A stretch of DNA of 25,040 bases from an uncultured Anaerosolibacter sp. (GCA_937948705.1 CALECF010000139.1:1-25040), one strand, 5' to 3'. Shown: positions 1 to 7,548, numbered from the stretch's first letter. Notes: generated from the sequence alone by a model not told the origin. Made by a program: numbers and translations.

Positions 1-338
1 AAATTACGAATATTATTCATGAGATAGGTGTTCCTGCCCATATTAAAGGTTATTTATATTTAAGGGAAGCCATTACCATGGTTGTTGAAAACATTGAAAT
101 GTTAAGCGCCGTAACAAAGGAATTATATCCATCCATTGCGAAGAAGTTCAATACCACACCAAGCAGAGTAGAAAGAGCCATTCGTCACGCCATCGAAGTA
201 GCATGGAGCAGAGGTAAGGTGGATACAATCAATAACCTCTTTGGCTATACAGTACATAATGACAAAGGAAAGCCTACAAATAGCGAATTCATTGCCATGG
301 TTGCAGACAAGCTACGTATTGAACAAAAGGCAATGTAA
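1..338 (+). CDS. spo0A: Sporulation master regulator Spo0A, C-terminal part (5' truncated by window edge)
   Basis: Open from the window edge (first full codon at position 3) to TAA at 336-338; about 111 residues are visible. They match the Spo0A DNA-binding effector domain: [19 protein letters not shown], then [17 protein letters not shown], the recognition-helix region that contacts 0A boxes. The ATG at 78 is an internal methionine and not a start. Spo0A is the phosphorelay-activated transcription factor that commits the cell to sporulation; its N-terminal receiver domain lies outside the window. A hairpin terminator follows. In many Firmicutes recN and spoIVB lie just upstream, which cannot be seen here. 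Identification is very secure because this domain is among the most conserved in endospore formers. Confidence 0.96.
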   Translation, partial: ITNIIHEIGVPAHIKGYLYLREAITMVVENIEMLSAVTKELYPSIAKKFNTTPSRVERAIRHAIEVAWSRGKVDTINNLFGYTVHNDKGKPTNSEFIAMVADKLRIEQKAM

Positions 339-404
339 TTAAAGCAAAAATAGAGCAATAAATCTGAAATTCGAGACTAGATTACGACGATTACGAATTT
401 AATG

Positions 405-457
405 AACACCTTGGGATGATTAGTGTGAAGAACTACTCATTTCAAGGTGTTTTTATT
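405..457 (+). terminator. Rho-independent terminator of spo0A
   Basis: AACACCTTG (405-413) pairs with CAAGGTGTT (443-451). The helix continues inward imperfectly (ATGATTAGT against ACTACTCAT), and TTTTTATTATT follows the right arm. It lies 67 nt after the spo0A stop. Confidence 0.8.
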
Positions 458-556
458 ATTCTCCTATAAGTATTTCCGAGGTAATAGTCAAGATCTGACA
501 CAAAAGTTAGTCGTCATCCTATTTACCAATCAATTTTTACATATTAAAAACAATCT

Positions 557-727
557 CTAGAATGCCACCAGCTCATAGGTCATTTTGTCTGTAAGGGTTA
601 TTTTCAAATCTATAGCGTAATGTTTAATCATTGCCTTTTGAATAGGTATAGGAATTTCTTCTTTCCTTAACCTTTTAGAAAATCTTTTCAATAATTCAAA
701 TCTTATGCGGAACATAGTGATACTCAT
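557..727 (-). CDS. Small hypothetical protein, 56 aa, not recognised
   Basis: On the minus strand an ATG at 727 opens a 56-codon frame closed by TAG at 557-559. It has an excellent ribosome-binding site, AGGAGG at 735-740, 7 nt before the ATG; that site is the main reason to believe it is expressed. The product begins MSITMFRIRFELLKRFSKR and is very basic in its N-terminal half (KRFSKRLRKEE), with no membrane segment or recognisable motif. It is divergent from the recombinase gene at 1153 and convergent with spo0A, in the accessory-looking gap between spo0A and steA. It may belong to the same mobile or decayed unit as the recombinase. No function is proposed. Confidence 0.5.
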   Translation of the reverse strand: MSITMFRIRFELLKRFSKRLRKEEIPIPIQKAMIKHYAIDLKITLTDKMTYELVAF

Positions 728-957
728 CTGATAACCTCCTATTTTATGCTAATAAAGTAATTCGTATGATCAGCAATTTTTAGGTATCATATATTATTCC
801 AATTTATGGATTTAACCAGTTTCGAGGTCGGCTATAAATCTATCCGGGCGCAGCATTGTCTATAATGAATTTTCCAGGGCATATGATAGTCTAGCCCTAT
901 TGTAGAAAATTAAAATGATTTAAAGGCAAATATACGGCTCCATTTAATGAAAGAGAT

Positions 958-991
958 GGAATGTAACACAATAGTTATTGTGTTACATTCC
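958..991. repeat. Perfect 15-bp inverted repeat upstream of the recombinase gene
   Basis: GGAATGTAACACAAT (958-972) and ATTGTGTTACATTCC (977-991) are exact reverse complements around the 4-nt centre AGTT. No T-tract follows, so it is a poor terminator. It contains GAATGTAA and TTACATTC, an octamer that recurs at 1077-1084 and, with one change, at 1131-1138. It could be a recombinase binding site, an operator or a structural element. Confidence 0.75.
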
Positions 992-1062
992 TACAAACAC
1001 ACAAGCTGTTGGGTTTTCAACGTAATTTACCACGCATCATATGCCTAAGTAACATAATCTAT

Positions 1063-1090
1063 TTGACTTTAACATTGAATGTAATATATT
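1063..1090 (+). promoter_or_regulatory. Probable sigmaA promoter of the tyrosine recombinase gene
   Basis: TTGACT (1063-1068), a 16-nt spacer, then TATATT (1085-1090). Transcription would start near 1097, leaving a leader of about 55 nt. One arm of an inverted repeat (AATGTAAT, 1078-1085) overlaps the spacer and the first base of the -10 box, so a protein bound there could repress. Confidence 0.55.
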
Positions 1091-1137
1091 ATTGAGTAGG
1101 TACATGGCCTTCATACCATGTGATCATAGATTACATT
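1078..1137 (+). repeat. Nested inverted repeats over the recombinase promoter and leader
   Basis: Outer arms AATGTAAT (1078-1085) and ATTACATT (1130-1137) enclose inner arms ACATGG (1102-1107) and CCATGT (1116-1121). The outer arms share the ATGTAA core with the repeats at 958-991 and 1701-1721. This arrangement suggests an autoregulatory or recombination-site role, which is inference. Confidence 0.5.
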
Positions 1138-1152
1138 TAAAGGGGACAACAA

Positions 1153-1698
1153 ATGAAAATCGTACAGCCTATTAGAGACAAAGATAAAATTGAAGATATG
1201 AGAAATCAATTGCTAAAGCTAGGATATAAAAACTATCTACTTTTTGTAGTGGGAATTAATACGGGTTTGAGGATCAGCGACATATTGAACTTGAGGGTAT
1301 ATCACATCAGAAATAAAACACATATCACCATCAAAGAGAAAAAAACAGGAAAAGAAAAAAGATTTTTGATTAACCATCATTTGCGGAAGGACTTAGAGAA
1401 ATATATATTTAATATGAAAGACATGGAGTATATCTTTCAAAGCAGGAAGGGTCAAAACAGTCCTATATCTAGGGTTCAAGCCTACAGAATACTCAACAAG
1501 GCATCAACCATCGTGGGACTGGAAGAGGTAGGAACCCATACCCTTAGGAAGACTTTTGGATATTGGCATTATCAAATATATAAGGATGTAGCTATTCTCC
1601 AAGAGATGTTTAACCATTCCTCACCAAGTATTACCTTGAGGTATATAGGTATTAACCAAGATATTAAAGACAAGACCATTGAAGATTTCTATTTATAG
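1153..1698 (+). CDS. Short tyrosine recombinase / phage-integrase family protein
   Basis: 181 aa, ATG start after AGGGG at 1141-1145. The catalytic set of the tyrosine recombinases is present: R40 in TGLRISDIL, a lysine around residues 61-67 (KEKKTGK), H129 and R132 in HTLRKTF, H155 in MFNHSSP, and Tyr164 in TLRYIG as nucleophile. Predicted to cut and rejoin DNA through a 3'-phosphotyrosine. It lacks most of the N-terminal core-binding domain seen in about 300-aa XerC/XerD proteins, so it is a minimal catalytic-domain enzyme like many short recombinases on plasmids and genomic islands. It is monocistronic with its own promoter and is bracketed by ATGTAA-containing inverted repeats. It sits between spo0A and steA, which look like conserved backbone, so the unit is probably acquired. 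It is distinct from the xerD at 8581. Family secure; target and role unknown. Confidence 0.88.
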   Translation: MKIVQPIRDKDKIEDMRNQLLKLGYKNYLLFVVGINTGLRISDILNLRVYHIRNKTHITIKEKKTGKEKRFLINHHLRKDLEKYIFNMKDMEYIFQSRKGQNSPISRVQAYRILNKASTIVGLEEVGTHTLRKTFGYWHYQIYKDVAILQEMFNHSSPSITLRYIGINQDIKDKTIEDFYL

Positions 1699-1700
1699 TA

Positions 1701-1721
1701 TTACATAATAATATTATGTAA
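1701..1721. repeat. Perfect AT-rich palindrome just after the recombinase stop codon
   Basis: TTACATAATA (1701-1710) and TATTATGTAA (1712-1721) are exact reverse complements around one central A. It begins 2 nt after the TAG at 1696-1698. It contains only one G/C pair per arm and no T-tract follows, so it is weak as a terminator. It shares TTACAT/ATGTAA with the upstream repeats and could mark the other edge of the unit or a binding site. Confidence 0.65.
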
Positions 1722-2103
1722 ACTTCTCGACGCTTATTATGCCAGATTTATCGATAATCACGCGTAAGAACCCTTCTTATAGAAAAATAGAAATTTAGAG
1801 TATATCGATATCAAACAAGATACTTGACTTATATGGAGATAATCAAAATGCTATACAATAAGGAAGAAAGTACTATTAAAGAGTTTTATATGGAACTATG
1901 CCTCTATGATTTCGTCTAAAAAGATACGAGGTGCAATTCAATCGTGAATACTTATAGAAATCACTAAAAATTGTATATAATAGTCCATAGTACTTATCAG
2001 ACCATCTCAGCAGTTGTATTATGCTGTATAATAGTGTAAAATGTTATAGGTTTATATGGTTTTATATTTAACAAATACGAAAGTTGAAACCCTGGAGGTT
2101 ATT
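1722..2103. other. Intergenic region before steA
   Basis: About 380 nt without a convincing gene. The only short frame noticed, 28 codons from ATG 1832, has no ribosome-binding site. Two TATAAT hexamers (1976-1981 and 2027-2032) are possible -10 boxes for the steA operon, but neither has a convincing -35 partner. No terminator-like hairpin was seen. Confidence 0.5.
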
Positions 2104-3225
2104 ATGATAATAAAATCTATCGCAAGAAAGGATAGAAAAACAAAAGAGCTGGTCAATCGCTTGAACGTAGGGGAAATAGCCGTCATTAATCATGAAGATA
2201 TTGACGAAGTGGCAGCCAATTGTTTGGTTGATTGCAAGCCTAAACTAATTATCAACGCTTCCCAATCAATCAGTGGACGCTATCCTAATCTAGGTCCCAA
2301 TGTTTTACAGAGCGCTGGAGTTCCTATTTTAGATCATATAGGCATAGAAGCCTTTTCGTTAATCCAAGAGGATGATATTTTAGAAATTATTGACGAAGAG
2401 ATCTATCGCAATGGTGAATTTATTGGAAAAGGTGAAATCTTAACTGAAGAACTCATTCAGATGAAATTAGCTGAAACAGAAAAGAATTTTGAATATGAGC
2501 TTGATAAATTTATTGAAAATACACTGGATTATGCCAAAAAGGAAAAAGAGTTCATATTGGGCAGCCTAAAACTACCTGCAATTAAGACTGTGTTTCAAAA
2601 TAGACATGTTTTGGTGGTCGTTAGAGGACAAAATTATAAGGAAGATTTAAATGCTATCAAATCTTACATCAATGAGTTCAATCCCATATTAATCGGTGTT
2701 GATGGCGGCGGGGATGCCCTATTAGAATTCGGTTATATCCCTGATATGATCGTAGGGGACATGGATAGTGTTTCTGACAAATGTCTTCTTATCTGTAAAG
2801 AAATTGTTGTTCATGCATATCCTGATGGTCGAGCTCCTGGGTTAATGCGGGTAGAATCACTTAAAAGAACAGCTGTTGTTTTCCCTGCCCCTGGTACCAG
2901 TGAAGACATTGCCATGCTTCTGGCCTTTGATAAGGGCGCTGACCTCATTGTTGCTGTGGGAACCCATTCCAATATGGTGGACTTTTTAGAAAAGGGTCGA
3001 AAGGGAATGGCTAGTACTTTTCTTGTGAGATTGAAGGTTGGCTCCAAACTTATTGATGCCAAAGGTGTAAACAAGCTTTATAAAGAAAGCGTTAAAATAA
3101 AGCACCTTGTGGGACTATTGATTGGTGCAATGATTCCTATTTTCATTGTAGGTGCCATGGCACCACCAGTGCAGCAACTTCTAAAGCTTCTACAAATTAA
3201 ACTTAAATTTATTTTCGGAATGTAA
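2104..3225 (+). CDS. steA: SteA-like protein, putative cytokinetic-ring protein with thiamin-pyrophosphokinase-like fold
   Basis: 373 aa from the ATG at 2104, chosen because GGAGG (2094-2098) lies 5 nt upstream; an in-frame ATG at 2056 has no such site. The N-terminal part (1-165) ends in a charged helical stretch. A thiamin-pyrophosphokinase-like core follows, with VDGGGD (199-204) and GDMDS (218-222), resembling the TPK phosphate/metal-binding motifs. A hydrophobic segment at about 334-352 (LVGLLIGAMIPIFIVGAMA) near the C-terminus should anchor it in the membrane. In Corynebacterium glutamicum the homologue SteA and its partner SteB localise to the division ring and affect cell separation. 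steB follows here after 16 nt. No thiamin genes are nearby, so a vitamin role is unlikely. Family assignment good; function in this organism inferred. Confidence 0.85.
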   Translation: MIIKSIARKDRKTKELVNRLNVGEIAVINHEDIDEVAANCLVDCKPKLIINASQSISGRYPNLGPNVLQSAGVPILDHIGIEAFSLIQEDDILEIIDEEIYRNGEFIGKGEILTEELIQMKLAETEKNFEYELDKFIENTLDYAKKEKEFILGSLKLPAIKTVFQNRHVLVVVRGQNYKEDLNAIKSYINEFNPILIGVDGGGDALLEFGYIPDMIVGDMDSVSDKCLLICKEIVVHAYPDGRAPGLMRVESLKRTAVVFPAPGTSEDIAMLLAFDKGADLIVAVGTHSNMVDFLEKGRKGMASTFLVRLKVGSKLIDAKGVNKLYKESVKIKHLVGLLIGAMIPIFIVGAMAPPVQQLLKLLQIKLKFIFGM

Positions 3226-3241
3226 TATTAGGAGGTATAAG

Positions 3242-4129
3242 ATGATCATTAATTTAAAGTATTATGTAATCACCATCGTGGCTATTTTCTTAGCTATTGG
3301 CATAGGTATATTTATAGGAATTATGCTTGATGGACAAGAGCTCATTGTAGAACAACAACAACAGCTTGTCAGTCAGCTAGAAAGTAAATTTGGAGATTTT
3401 AAGGTAAAGCAGGATGAACAGCAGCAGCGCATTGACTTTCTTAATGCTGAGAGAGAAAAAAATCTAAAGTTTATGGATATTGCTTACCCTGAAATGATTA
3501 AAAATAAGCTTCGAAATCTGGACGTTGTTATTGTTGAAACCAGTGAAGATTATTCCTACTCAGGTATCACTGAGGCTTTTGAAGGGGCAGGTGTTCATAG
3601 TGCCACCAATATTTTGATAAAGGATTCCTTTATGCTTCCTGATGATGCTATAGCTAAGGAAGTTGCTACGGCATTACAACTAAAGGGCACTACAAAGGAT
3701 GAAATTCAAAAACAATTGGTCAGAAGTTTTTCAAATGCCCTCACAAATGGAAAAAACCTACAGCTTCTTCAATACCTAAAAGATCATAAAATGATTGAAT
3801 ACTCTGGCAGCATTACCTTTCCTGTTGATCATATCATTATAGCGGGGGGGCGCTTCACTGAACCGAAGGATGTCCTAAGCAAGATAGAGATCCCGATGAT
3901 TAATCTAATCAAGAATAGTAATACTCCTGTCATGGCAGTAGAAAAGCTGAATGTTGCTCACTCGAGCATTCCTGATTATAGAAAACTTCGGATTTCCACC
4001 GTTGATAATGTAGACACGATTATTGGTAAAGCTGCTATGCTTATGGTTGTTAGCGGTCAGGAAGGTCATTTTGGAGAAAAGGAGACTGCCGAACAGCTGA
4101 TACCCGAAGAATTTATTTCTGTTGAATAG
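3242..4129 (+). CDS. steB: SteB/MctB-like membrane-anchored coiled-coil protein
   Basis: 295 aa, ATG after AGGAGG (3231-3236). Residues 6-28 form one hydrophobic segment (YVITIVAIFLAIGIGIFIGIML), followed at about 34-75 by a glutamine/charged coiled coil (VEQQQQLVSQLESKF and on), then a globular extracytoplasmic-looking domain. This is the architecture of the family annotated copper transporter MctB (mycobacterial Rv1698) or SteB. The copper name comes from a mycobacterial outer-membrane context that this lineage lacks, and no metal-ligand cluster is visible, so a structural partnership with SteA is the better guess. The stop codon is part of the Shine-Dalgarno region of the next gene, implying coupled translation. 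Confidence 0.8.
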   Translation: MIINLKYYVITIVAIFLAIGIGIFIGIMLDGQELIVEQQQQLVSQLESKFGDFKVKQDEQQQRIDFLNAEREKNLKFMDIAYPEMIKNKLRNLDVVIVETSEDYSYSGITEAFEGAGVHSATNILIKDSFMLPDDAIAKEVATALQLKGTTKDEIQKQLVRSFSNALTNGKNLQLLQYLKDHKMIEYSGSITFPVDHIIIAGGRFTEPKDVLSKIEIPMINLIKNSNTPVMAVEKLNVAHSSIPDYRKLRISTVDNVDTIIGKAAMLMVVSGQEGHFGEKETAEQLIPEEFISVE

Positions 4130-4140
4130 GAGATGAGCCT

Positions 4141-4821
4141 GTGTCAAAGAATATTACTGTTATCTTACCAGCTAAGGATGAAGCTGATAGAATTGGTGCA
4201 ACCATAGAAGCAATAAAGTCATCCAAATTTGTAAATAGAATCATCGTAATTGATGATGGCTCCACAGATCAAACTTTTCAGATTGCTGAAGCTTTGGGGG
4301 TAGAGGCCTATCGCCTGGCAAAAAACTTTGGAAAAGGCTATGCGGTAAACTATGCCATAAGTAAATCTATCAATGATAGCGATATCATTGTCATGTTAGA
4401 TTCAGATTTGGGGTCTTCCGCCAGGGAAATTGATAAGCTAATTCTCCCTGTACTTAACAATGAAGCCGATGTGTCCATAGCCAGATTTCCTAAAGCCCAA
4501 CGCAAAGGTGGTTTTGGATTGGTAAAAAATCTAGCCCGGTATGGTGTACTCCTTCATACTGGACAGATGATTTACACATCTCTTTCAGGTCAGCGTGCAT
4601 TTAAATCCGATGTCTTACAAAGCTTAGGAAGTTTTCCTCTAGACTATGGTATTGAGATCAGCATGACCATAGATATCCTAAAAAAAGGCTATCGTATCAA
4701 GGAAGTTGATGTCCATATGACTCATAGAGAAACCGGTCGAGATATGGTAGGATTTCTTCATCGGGGAAAACAGTTTTACCAAATCCTCAGGGTTTTATTA
4801 AAGAAAGCAGGAAAGGAATAA
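4141..4821 (+). CDS. Family 2 glycosyltransferase
   Basis: 226 aa with a GTG start at 4141; the ribosome-binding site TAGGAGATG overlaps the steB stop codon. GT-A fold motifs: ILPAKDEADRIGATIEAI near the N-terminus, IVIDDGSTD at about 35-43 (nucleotide binding) and the DXD-type metal site in MLDSDLGSS at about 85. No membrane segment is evident, so it should be a cytosolic or peripheral enzyme using a nucleotide-sugar donor. It resembles polyprenyl-phosphate or glucosyl-3-phosphoglycerate-type GT2 enzymes; the acceptor cannot be told from sequence. Its place between steB and an MraY-like gene suggests that it decorates a lipid-linked or envelope precursor. Confidence 0.85.
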   Translation: MSKNITVILPAKDEADRIGATIEAIKSSKFVNRIIVIDDGSTDQTFQIAEALGVEAYRLAKNFGKGYAVNYAISKSINDSDIIVMLDSDLGSSAREIDKLILPVLNNEADVSIARFPKAQRKGGFGLVKNLARYGVLLHTGQMIYTSLSGQRAFKSDVLQSLGSFPLDYGIEISMTIDILKKGYRIKEVDVHMTHRETGRDMVGFLHRGKQFYQILRVLLKKAGKE

Positions 4822-4825
4822 AGTC

Positions 4826-5638
4826 ATGATAAGAGTGATTCTTTATTTGATTGCCTCATATGCCTTTACTAAAATGATCATTCCATTCTTTTATAATCTC
4901 CTTGTAGATGCCAAATGCTTAAGGCCGAATTACAAGGGCGAATCCATTCCTGTATGCATGGGCTTGATTTTCATACCAGCAATTACCTTTAATGTCTTTA
5001 TATATGTGGTTTTTGTTGGAATCGAACATGTCAGTGACCTGGTGATTTTACTGGTAGGAGCGCTATCCATGGGCTTGGCGGGATTGCTTGATGATCTGCT
5101 AGGTGATCGATCTGTTACTGGTTTAAAAGGACATTTAAAAGCGATGTTGAAGGGAAGGTTAACAACGGGAGGTTTTAAAGCTGCCTTTGGAGGTGCCATT
5201 GCATTATTTATCAGTGTTCTTCAAGGCTACGATCCTGTAAATATTATTATAAATACCTTATTGGTTGCATTATTTACGAATTTCATCAATCTTTTAGATT
5301 TAAGACCAGGAAGGGCTATCAAAGGTTTCTCCCTAGGATTATTATTCATATTGTTCTCAACCTTTTCCCCTGTCCACCACTTATTTTTGGTTGGATTATT
5401 GGGGGCAGTTCTTTCCTATTTTCCTTATGATCTAAAGGCGAAGTCGATGATGGGAGATGTTGGGTCAAATATTTTAGGCATTTCTTTAGGTATAGCCAGC
5501 ATTTACACGGGTTTTACTACTAAAATTATCTTTGTGTGTTTTTTAATCGGGATTCATTTTTATGCCGAAAAGTATTCTTTGACTGCAACCATTGAAAGAA
5601 ACAAATGGCTTCGCTATTTCGATTCCTTGGGAAGATAG
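4826..5638 (+). CDS. MraY/WecA-like polyprenyl-phosphate sugar-phosphate transferase, divergent
   Basis: 270 aa, multi-spanning membrane protein starting 4 nt after the glycosyltransferase stop. Motifs of the polyprenyl-phosphate N-acetylhexosamine-1-phosphate transferase superfamily: LLDDLLGDR (Asp89-Asp90), the NxxNxxD motif TNFINLLD (N152, N155, D158) and MMGDVGSNILG (about 208-218). It departs from MraY and WecA in two places. The usual DGLDGLA after the third aspartate is replaced by LRPGRAIKG, and no histidine-rich HHH-type loop is visible. It is shorter than MraY (about 320 aa). Likely role: transfer of a sugar phosphate to undecaprenyl phosphate in an accessory envelope or spore polysaccharide pathway with the neighbouring GT2. 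The changed loop could mean a different donor or loss of catalysis. Confidence 0.78.
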   Translation: MIRVILYLIASYAFTKMIIPFFYNLLVDAKCLRPNYKGESIPVCMGLIFIPAITFNVFIYVVFVGIEHVSDLVILLVGALSMGLAGLLDDLLGDRSVTGLKGHLKAMLKGRLTTGGFKAAFGGAIALFISVLQGYDPVNIIINTLLVALFTNFINLLDLRPGRAIKGFSLGLLFILFSTFSPVHHLFLVGLLGAVLSYFPYDLKAKSMMGDVGSNILGISLGIASIYTGFTTKIIFVCFLIGIHFYAEKYSLTATIERNKWLRYFDSLGR

Positions 5639-5701
5639 AATGATTATATAGACAGTCCCGTGGATTGTACAATTATTAGAAATGAAGAAAGAGGTTCAAG
5701 T

Positions 5702-6799
5702 ATGATGAACATAAAATACGGTAAAGTTATAGAAGTGATTAGAGAAAAGCCGAAGGTTACAGAGATATATGTTGAGGTCGACAATCTAAAGCAAAAGGCC
5801 CTCAATTATAATTATTTAACAGGTGATATCAGAATAGGAGATACAGTTCTTTTGAATACCACTGCCATTGATTTAGGGCTTGGGACTGGAGGATATCATT
5901 TTGTAATTTGTAATCTAAATAGGCCTGAACGCTCTATCTCTAGTGAAGGCCATATTATGAAGTTGCGATATACGCCCTATCAATTAAAGGTTTTTGCCGC
6001 CGAGGAACAGGAGAGCGAGTTTCATCATGTTTTCCAAGACTTTCAGTCCCTATCATCTATGCCTGTCATTATCGGAACATTACATAGTATGCTCCCAGCT
6101 ATTGTCGAAACGGTGAGCTGTCTTGATGCTAATATACGAATTGCATATATCATGACAGACGGAGCAGCGCTGCCTCTAGATTTGAGTAACTTAGTTTATG
6201 ATTTGAAGGAAAGCAATAAAATATGTGGAACGGTGACCATTGGACATGCCTTTGGCGGAGACTTGGAATGTGTTAATATTTATAATGGCTTAATTGCCGC
6301 AAAAGAAATTCTTAAGGCTGACATCGTTATCATTACAATGGGCCCTGGCATCGTTGGTACAGGTACCAAATATGGCTTCACAGGGATCGAGCAGGGCAAT
6401 ATCATCGATGCAGTAGCAGATTTAGGTGGTGCACCTATAGCAATTCCAAGGATTAGCTTTGCAGATCAACGAATTCGTCATCAAGGTATCAGTCATCATT
6501 CTATCACTGTCCTTGATACGATTTGCAAAACCTCTGCGATCGTTGGAATTCCTCTTCTTGAAGATATAAAGAGTCAATTTATTAAGGACCAGTTGACGTC
6601 AACCATGATTGAACAAAAACATCAAGTCATCTTTAGAAAATGTGATGATGTGCTAGGGTTTCTTCAAAATTCTCCAATTAAGATGAAAACCATGGGCAGA
6701 GGTTTTCAGCAGGATGTTGAGTTCTTCCAAACTGCCGGCCTTGCAGGAAAGCTAGCTACCGAACTTCTAACTGGGCGTCAATATATGCCTGGACAGTAG
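5702..6799 (+). CDS. DUF3866 family protein
   Basis: 365 aa from ATG 5702, preceded by AAAGAGG at 5688-5694; an in-frame ATG at 5660 lacks a ribosome-binding site, and a second ATG at 5705 is also possible. The protein has no signal peptide or clear membrane segment. It contains glycine-rich stretches such as GTVTIGHAFGGDLE and ITMGPGIVGTGTKYGF, and a histidine-containing RIRHQGISHHSITVLD. It matches the uncharacterised family DUF3866, which as I recall often occurs near SteA/SteB or NUDIX genes in Gram-positive bacteria. It follows the MraY-like gene by 63 nt without a visible terminator, so it probably belongs to the same transcript. Function unknown. Confidence 0.75.
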   Translation: MMNIKYGKVIEVIREKPKVTEIYVEVDNLKQKALNYNYLTGDIRIGDTVLLNTTAIDLGLGTGGYHFVICNLNRPERSISSEGHIMKLRYTPYQLKVFAAEEQESEFHHVFQDFQSLSSMPVIIGTLHSMLPAIVETVSCLDANIRIAYIMTDGAALPLDLSNLVYDLKESNKICGTVTIGHAFGGDLECVNIYNGLIAAKEILKADIVIITMGPGIVGTGTKYGFTGIEQGNIIDAVADLGGAPIAIPRISFADQRIRHQGISHHSITVLDTICKTSAIVGIPLLEDIKSQFIKDQLTSTMIEQKHQVIFRKCDDVLGFLQNSPIKMKTMGRGFQQDVEFFQTAGLAGKLATELLTGRQYMPGQ

Positions 6800-6872
6800 G
6801 GTATGTACTGGCTAAGTCTTCTAGTACTTCTAATAGATCTGATACTTTTCCTATGAAGTATACCTGCTTTTT

Positions 6873-6881
6873 TGATATAAT
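6873..6881 (+). promoter_or_regulatory. Possible extended -10 promoter upstream of nudF
   Basis: TGATATAAT (TG, one base, perfect TATAAT) with no good -35 hexamer 17 nt upstream. It lies in the 173-nt gap between the DUF3866 gene and nudF, where nothing else was recognised. Confidence 0.35.
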
Positions 6882-6972
6882 TCTATACATCTATTCATCA
6901 CACCTTTCATAGATTGTTTTATAGTATTATATGACTTGTCCTATAAAAATATGTTTATTTGGAGGCGAAAAG

Positions 6973-7521
6973 ATGAATCTTCGCGAGAACACGATTAATT
7001 CAAAAAGAATTTATGAAGGTAGGATAATCTCTCTACGTGTAGATACAGTAGAACTCCCTGATAAAAAATACTCTACAAGAGAAATTATTGAACACCCAGG
7101 TGCGGCTGTGGTTATTCCTGTCACTGACGAAGGTAAAATCATTATGGTCAAGCAATTTAGAAAGCCTGTTGAAGATTTTTTAATTGAAGTTCCTGCTGGT
7201 AAGCTCGATAAAGGTGAAGATCCTCTTCTATGTGCCCATCGGGAGTTAAAAGAGGAGACTGGTTATACCTGTGATAATATGCAGCATCTATTTAGCTTCT
7301 TTTCTACCCCTGGCTTCGCCAACGAGACAATGCATCTCTTCTTAGCTAGAGATCTGACCCTAGGGGAAGCTGTCCCTGATGAGGACGAATATATCGAAAT
7401 TGAATCCTACGATCTGGATCAACTTAATGAAATGATTTTCAACGGACAAATTAAGGATGCAAAAAGTATCATTGCAATTTTTGCAGTAAAACAGTTTTTA
7501 CAATCATCATCGGATTGTTAG
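6973..7521 (+). CDS. nudF: ADP-ribose pyrophosphatase, NUDIX hydrolase
   Basis: 182 aa from ATG 6973 with GGAGG at 6961-6965; the longer frame from 6931 has no ribosome-binding site. The full NUDIX box GX5EX7REUXEEXGU is at residues 76-98 (starting GKLDKGEDP and ending REL-K-EETGY), the metal site for cleaving ADP-ribose to AMP and ribose 5-phosphate. The upstream EVPAG and the GFANETMHLFLARDL segment are typical of the ADP-ribose pyrophosphatase subgroup. In B. subtilis nudF (yqkG) is followed by spoIIM, as here; actinobacteria also place a NUDIX gene between steB and xerD. It probably recycles ADP-ribose from NAD turnover. Family secure, exact substrate inferred. Confidence 0.9.
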   Translation: MNLRENTINSKRIYEGRIISLRVDTVELPDKKYSTREIIEHPGAAVVIPVTDEGKIIMVKQFRKPVEDFLIEVPAGKLDKGEDPLLCAHRELKEETGYTCDNMQHLFSFFSTPGFANETMHLFLARDLTLGEAVPDEDEYIEIESYDLDQLNEMIFNGQIKDAKSIIAIFAVKQFLQSSSDC

Positions 7522-7548
7522 ATCTGTTGGACAAAATCTTTCGATCTG

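Larger units (their letters stand above)
728..1152. other. Intergenic region between the divergent small ORF and the recombinase gene
   Basis: 425 nt without a convincing gene. It holds the ribosome-binding site of the minus-strand 56-codon ORF, a perfect 15-bp inverted repeat (958-991), a sigmaA-type promoter (1063-1090) and a leader with two nested inverted repeats (1078-1137) ahead of the recombinase start. Nothing was seen between about 745 and 955 beyond AT-rich sequence. Confidence 0.6.

Noticed and set aside
1832..1918. 28-codon frame after the recombinase gene (MEIIKMLYNKEEST...)
   Set aside because: No ribosome-binding site, very short, and no recognisable motif.
2056..2103. Longer SteA start at ATG 2056
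   Set aside because: No ribosome-binding site precedes it, whereas GGAGG is 5 nt before the ATG at 2104, and the extra 16 residues do not look like the family N-terminus.
2811..3074. 87-codon minus-strand frame inside steA
   Set aside because: Lies entirely within a clear gene on the other strand and has no ribosome-binding site; a shadow frame.
3242..4129. Calling the SteB/MctB-like protein a copper transporter
   Set aside because: The name derives from a mycobacterial outer-membrane protein; no copper-ligand cluster or copper genes are visible, and the linkage is to steA.
6800..6872. Terminator after the DUF3866 gene
   Set aside because: Only a 6-bp stem (ATACTT/AAGTAT) with a run of T several bases away; too weak to list.
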